A DNA stretch of 64,000 nucleotides. It comes from Phycisphaerales bacterium. Lineage in GTDB: Bacteria; Planctomycetota; Phycisphaerae; Phycisphaerales; SM1A02. A model generated the notes under the pieces. It saw nothing but the letters and a program-made list of their open reading frames with translations, made no database searches and was not told the origin of the DNA. Each line of letters begins with the position of its first letter. Position 1 is the stretch's first letter. Both the position numbers and the translations under genes were made by a program. The stretch spans positions 1 to 64,000 of the forward strand of contig SIAP01000009.1 in NCBI GenBank assembly GCA_009691725.1, given 5' to 3'. Shown here in pieces: positions 60,967 through 64,000 of this stretch.

Positions 60967-61605
60967 TTACTTGGCGACTGAACCTTGCTCGATGATAATC
61001 GCATGCACCGCGCCATCAAGATAGACACCGTTTCGGGGAACCCGAGTTCCAGGGTGACGATCTTCGCTGTCGAGGAGGAGTGGGAAGAGACCCTTGGTGT
61101 CGCTCTCGAAGAGTTTCAGCACGAGTTTCGATTCAGTCTCCAACCGCACGCGATTCCGTTGTCGTTCACTGGTAGATGCAGGGAGATTCATCAGCACTTG
61201 CGCCACTTCGAATTGCACTTGGGGTGAATACCGAAGCAGTCCTGGCAGGTATGTGTAACTCGTGCCAGTCGAAGTGGATTCGGGATCGAAGTCCGCCGGG
61301 CACAACCATGTGAGACTGTCGACGGGCAAGAAACTCGCCAAGAGATTCGGCATTCCACCCTCGATCCCCACGGGCGTCACGATGGGAAGAAACTCGCACA
61401 TCGGCATCAACCCCTTGTTGAGGGTCTGATAGGACTGCCACGCCACAAAATTCTGTCGCAGATTGCTCAAGCAGCCCGCATTGCGCGACTCACTCCGCAC
61501 CATCTTGAAGGCGGGCATGGTGATGCCAACCAGCACCGTGATGATCCCGATCACGACGAGAACTTCGACCAGTGTGAATGCGCGCGCTCGTGCAGAAGCG
61601 ATCAT
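60967..61605 (-). CDS. Type II prepilin-like (pseudopilin) protein
   Basis: A 212-residue protein with the class III signal MIASARARAFTLVEVLVV followed by the hydrophobic helix IGIITVLVGITMPAF. The remainder resembles planctomycete pseudopilins with Cys residues in CLSNLRQN and WLCPADFDPE and a C-terminal VYLDGAVHAIIIE. It starts in a 4-bp overlap with ftsY, an odd pairing. It is the second pseudopilin of the window after the one at 39683. Confidence 0.85.
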   Translation of the reverse strand: MIASARARAFTLVEVLVVIGIITVLVGITMPAFKMVRSESRNAGCLSNLRQNFVAWQSYQTLNKGLMPMCEFLPIVTPVGIEGGMPNLLASFLPVDSLTWLCPADFDPESTSTGTSYTYLPGLLRYSPQVQFEVAQVLMNLPASTSERQRNRVRLETESKLVLKLFESDTKGLFPLLLDSEDRHPGTRVPRNGVYLDGAVHAIIIEQGSVAK

Positions 61606-62588
61606 GCGGAAATAGTAGACCCGGGACCAGAAAATTGACCCGAATTCTCTCCCACAAACTGCGCCGAAAACACGGCATCGACAAACCGGTCCGCATCGAA
61701 GGGTTGCACGTCCTGGGGCGTTTCGCCAACACCGATCAACTTGACCGGAACTCCAAGCGCATCATGAATCGCGATCACCACACCACCGCGCGCTGTCCCA
61801 TCCATCTTGGCAAGAAAAATCCCGGAAATGTCGACTGCGCTCTGAAAGGCGCGAGCCTGCGCAATCGCATTCTGCCCACTTGTCGCATCGAGAACCAAAA
61901 GTGTTTCGTGTGGCGCGCCAGGAATCCGCTTGCGTAGGACATCTCGGATCTTGACGAGTTGACGCATGAGGCTCGCCTCGTTGTGCAATCGCCCAGCTGT
62001 GTCTACCAGAAGCACATCCACGCCACGCGCAACTGCCGCCTCGGCACCATCGAACGCGACTGCCGCTGGATCGCCGCCCGCAGATCCGCGAATGATGTCG
62101 ACACCGAGTCGCTCAGCCCACACACTAAGTTGCGCAACTGCGCCTGCGCGATAGGTGTCCGCCGCGGCGAGGAGAACGGTTTTTCCAGAGGCGCGGATCG
62201 ACTGCGCAATCTTGGCAACGCTGGTCGTCTTGCCGACTCCATTGACACCAACCACCAGCACCACCGCAGGCTTGGTTGAAGAGGTCGCAAGTTCGAGGGT
62301 CATTCCGGCGCGCGGCGCGAGTCGCTCTTTCATGCGTCGCTTGAGATGCTCCAGCGCATCTTCGCCGCGTTCCACGCGCCCAGCGCGAAACTCGCAGCGG
62401 AGTGAGTCAACGATTTCGCGTGCCGCGATCACCCCCACATCTGCCGCAATCAACTGACTCTCGACTTCGTTGATCAGCGACTCATCGAGCCGACGACCGT
62501 GCAGGATCGAACGAAGACCGAGCCCGACTGCCGACGCAGTGCGCGCAAGTCCGCGACGTACCGCGTCGATGGCTGACTTGAAGATCAT
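61602..62588 (-). CDS. ftsY: Signal recognition particle receptor
   Basis: A 328-residue SRP GTPase that receives ribosomes at the membrane. NG-domain motifs: GVNGVGKTTSVAKIA (G1), DTYRAGAVAQL (G2), LLVDTAGRLHNE (G3) and AKMDGTARGG (G4/G5 region). The acidic A domain of E. coli FtsY is absent, and the N-terminus begins directly with basic helices. nusB is 7 bp upstream and the pseudopilin gene is coupled to its stop. Confidence 0.94.
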   Translation of the reverse strand: MIFKSAIDAVRRGLARTASAVGLGLRSILHGRRLDESLINEVESQLIAADVGVIAAREIVDSLRCEFRAGRVERGEDALEHLKRRMKERLAPRAGMTLELATSSTKPAVVLVVGVNGVGKTTSVAKIAQSIRASGKTVLLAAADTYRAGAVAQLSVWAERLGVDIIRGSAGGDPAAVAFDGAEAAVARGVDVLLVDTAGRLHNEASLMRQLVKIRDVLRKRIPGAPHETLLVLDATSGQNAIAQARAFQSAVDISGIFLAKMDGTARGGVVIAIHDALGVPVKLIGVGETPQDVQPFDADRFVDAVFSAQFVGENSGQFSGPGSTISA

Positions 62589-62595
62589 CTGTGCT

Positions 62596-63123
62596 TCACT
62601 CTCTCAAAGCGGAGGAAGCGTCGACCCCGACGGTCGCAGCGGGATCAATCACCAGTGGATCAGTCGCCGCCGATTCGGTCGCAGCAGTCGGATGCGCGAT
62701 GCGATCAAGCACAGCATTGATGAACGCTGGGCTCTCTGCAATGCTGTAGATCTTCGCCAATTCAACCGCCTCGTTGATTGCGAGCGCGACTGGAACCCCA
62801 CCGTGCTTGATCTCCCAGTAGCCCAGACGAAGGATGTTGCGATCGACATTTGGCTGTCGGTGCGTTGGCCACTCTGGAGTGAGCAATTGGATGGCCGCAT
62901 CCGCTTCGCCGCGCACTTCCCACGCCCGCTGCGCCACGGCGATCCCTGCGGCGACGGCGGGTAGTGAAAAATCGCATTCGCATTCCAGTGGATCAGCAGA
63001 TCGTGCCTCGCGCGAACGAGACTCGAATGACTCTCGAAGTTGTGCGATGTCAACCGTGCCTCCGAGATCAAACTGAAACATCGCCTGAAGTGCGCAACAA
63101 CGCTGCTCGCGTGCCACGCTCAT
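62596..63123 (-). CDS. nusB: Transcription antitermination factor
   Basis: A 175-residue RNA-binding protein with the NusB fold: REQRCCALQAMFQFDLGG at the start, an insertion, then NILRLGYWEIKHGGVPVALAINEAVELAKIYS and FINAVLDRIA. It joins NusE/S10 in rRNA antitermination complexes. It starts within the ribH stop (ATGA), and ribH-nusB pairing is common among bacteria. The last 25 residues form a short Ala/Thr tail. Confidence 0.92.
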   Translation of the reverse strand: MSVAREQRCCALQAMFQFDLGGTVDIAQLRESFESRSREARSADPLECECDFSLPAVAAGIAVAQRAWEVRGEADAAIQLLTPEWPTHRQPNVDRNILRLGYWEIKHGGVPVALAINEAVELAKIYSIAESPAFINAVLDRIAHPTAATESAATDPLVIDPAATVGVDASSALRE

Positions 63124-63656
63124 CGTTCAGCTCCCACTGCATCGATGCGTCCCGCGCGAATCATCTGCATCGAGCGCGTCGCAGCGATCGCCGCATTCAT
63201 CGCGTCCGATCCCTTGTTGCCCTTTGACCCGCCAGCGCGCGCGCGGGCTTGTTCAATAGTCAGACACGTCAGAACTCCAAATGCGACTGCTTTTCCCGTG
63301 CGGATCGTGATTTCAGTCAGTCCATGCGCAACGGCATCGCAGAGATACCGATCGTGGTTTGTCTCGCCAGTGAGTACGCATCCAAGTGCAACAACGGCAT
63401 CGATGTCGGTGCGCTGAGCCATCTCCAAAGAGACTGCAACCAACTCAAATGCACCCGGCGCAAATGCATGCACAAGCCCATCCGCGTCGCCGCTGGCTGC
63501 AAAATATGCCTCGGCTGCGCCCTTGCGCAACTCTCCACAAATCTCCTGGTGGTAGCAACTCTCCACAATTCCGATGCGAAAACCCGACGCATCGATTGCG
63601 TCCGACGGATCTGAGACAGCAGGTTTCATGGGGTTCATGGGGTTCATGGGCTTCAT
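63120..63656 (-). CDS. ribH: 6,7-Dimethyl-8-ribityllumazine synthase
   Basis: A 178-residue penultimate enzyme of riboflavin synthesis. Motifs: FRIGIVESCYHQEI, PGAFELV, ALGCVLTGETNHDRYLCDAV (catalytic His), and GVLTCLTIEQA. The start is ambiguous: four in-frame ATGs, each 9 bases apart, encode MKPMNPMNPMKP at the N-terminus, and none has a clear Shine-Dalgarno. The outermost, at 63656, is given; the true start could be any up to 63629. It is the first gene of a six-gene operon and divergent from the prenyltransferase gene. Confidence 0.93.
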   Translation of the reverse strand: MKPMNPMNPMKPAVSDPSDAIDASGFRIGIVESCYHQEICGELRKGAAEAYFAASGDADGLVHAFAPGAFELVAVSLEMAQRTDIDAVVALGCVLTGETNHDRYLCDAVAHGLTEITIRTGKAVAFGVLTCLTIEQARARAGGSKGNKGSDAMNAAIAATRSMQMIRAGRIDAVGAER

Positions 63657-63660
63657 GTGG
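63625..63660. repeat. Four-copy 9-bp repeat at the ribH start
   Basis: Plus-strand units of TTCATGGGG (two exact, then TTCATGGGC and TTCATGTGG) in tandem. Each unit supplies one in-frame ATG to ribH. The repeat may allow slippage that changes the N-terminus without a frameshift. Confidence 0.9.
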
Positions 63661-63683
63661 GTTTGGAATGGTAGCCTCCTGCG

Positions 63684-64000
63684 GTGCTTGGCGTATCAAG
63701 GAAAGTTGTTTCCGCAGTCGAGCTGACACGACTTTCGATGGCGTTTGGAGCAATCACGGACTTGTGGCTCATCGTCATTCTCTCGCGCACCGACGACAGT
63801 TACCATTACATGCCAGTCGCATCGATGCCGTTGGCGCAGGCGTTGGTGTGCGCAGGGATCACGGCAGTTGGGCTCTTTTCGTTCGCTGCTGCGGTGAATG
63901 ACCTGCTTGATGCCAAGCACGACCGAGTCTTCAGTCCCAGTCGACCGGTGGCGTCCGGCACGATCGGTTCCGCACAGGCATTCTCCGTCGCGCTTGCATC
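63684..64000 (+). CDS. UbiA-family prenyltransferase, N-terminal fragment
   Basis: An open frame of 105 codons from a GTG at 63684 runs off the window end. It encodes two or more hydrophobic helices (FGAITDLWLIVIL, MPLAQALVCAGITAVGLFSF) and the first Asp-rich UbiA motif NDLLDAKHDRVFSPSRP. The spacing NDxxDxxxDx6RP is that of UbiA, chlorophyll-synthase and related enzymes rather than MenA. It would attach an isoprenoid to an aromatic or porphyrin acceptor in the membrane. It is divergent from ribH with only 27 bp between the starts. Confidence 0.8.
   Translation, partial: MLGVSRKVVSAVELTRLSMAFGAITDLWLIVILSRTDDSYHYMPVASMPLAQALVCAGITAVGLFSFAAAVNDLLDAKHDRVFSPSRPVASGTIGSAQAFSVALA

Overview
The window is dense, GC-rich bacterial chromosome with about 55 protein genes and two tRNAs. 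Genes often touch by 4 bp (ATGA, GTGA or TTGA), and only a few have a clear Shine-Dalgarno sequence. Several families point to Planctomycetota, most likely a Phycisphaerae-like lineage: a DUF1080 secreted hydrolase beside a secreted glucose/sorbosone dehydrogenase, two type II prepilin-like proteins, a Gly/Gln-rich EF-hand secreted protein, and a chorismate-derived (menFDHBAC) menaquinone pathway. The lineage is inferred; no rRNA is present.

Layout. 1-31: start of a divergent RRM-type RNA-binding protein gene, cut by the window edge. 171-9136: a seven-gene chemosensory operon in exactly the wspA-B-C-D-E-F-R order of Pseudomonas. The last gene keeps a WspR-type receiver but carries a PP2C/SpoIIE phosphatase where WspR has its GGDEF diguanylate cyclase. 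9167-11277: a DUF72 protein and an unknown membrane-anchored protein. 11285-18738: a DHNA-CoA thioesterase converging on a fully overlapping menF-menD-menH-menB-menA-menC operon; menE is not here. 18876-22026: ribonuclease D, a divergent CoaBC-like flavoprotein and a metallophosphoesterase, overlapping in series. 22049-23814: two lipoproteins and a MarC membrane protein. 23815-24159 has no gene but holds a 13-bp tandem repeat directly before purE-purK.

25822-27644: an orphan DNA methyltransferase and a Xer-type recombinase. 27899-33077: tRNA-Lys, a SNF2 helicase coupled to a SWIM-finger protein, and cysE. 33087-37162: the repeat-rich EF-hand protein, the sugar dehydrogenase and the DUF1080 protein. 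37194-42469: an RNase H-like protein, an FHA/HD-GYP protein, a prepilin-like protein and a CapD/FlaA1-type sugar dehydratase, followed by tRNA-Leu. 42701-45507: a CaiB-type CoA transferase, a TerB-like protein, a stand-alone HsdR-N-terminus-like (DUF4145-like) coiled-coil protein and a small acidic protein.

45550-56904 on the minus strand looks like one long operon: folC-leuS-(DUF4026-like)-(DUF2007-like)-DUF58-transglutaminase-PilZ-Bax inhibitor. 56932: a LOG-family protein. 57729-63656 on the minus strand: ribH-nusB-ftsY-prepilin-unknown-hrpB. 63684-64000: start of a UbiA-type prenyltransferase, cut by the window end.

The most interesting system is the Wsp-like operon with a swapped output domain. 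It would turn a surface or chemical signal into protein dephosphorylation rather than c-di-GMP synthesis. The PilZ and HD-GYP proteins elsewhere in the window suggest that c-di-GMP signalling nevertheless exists in the organism.
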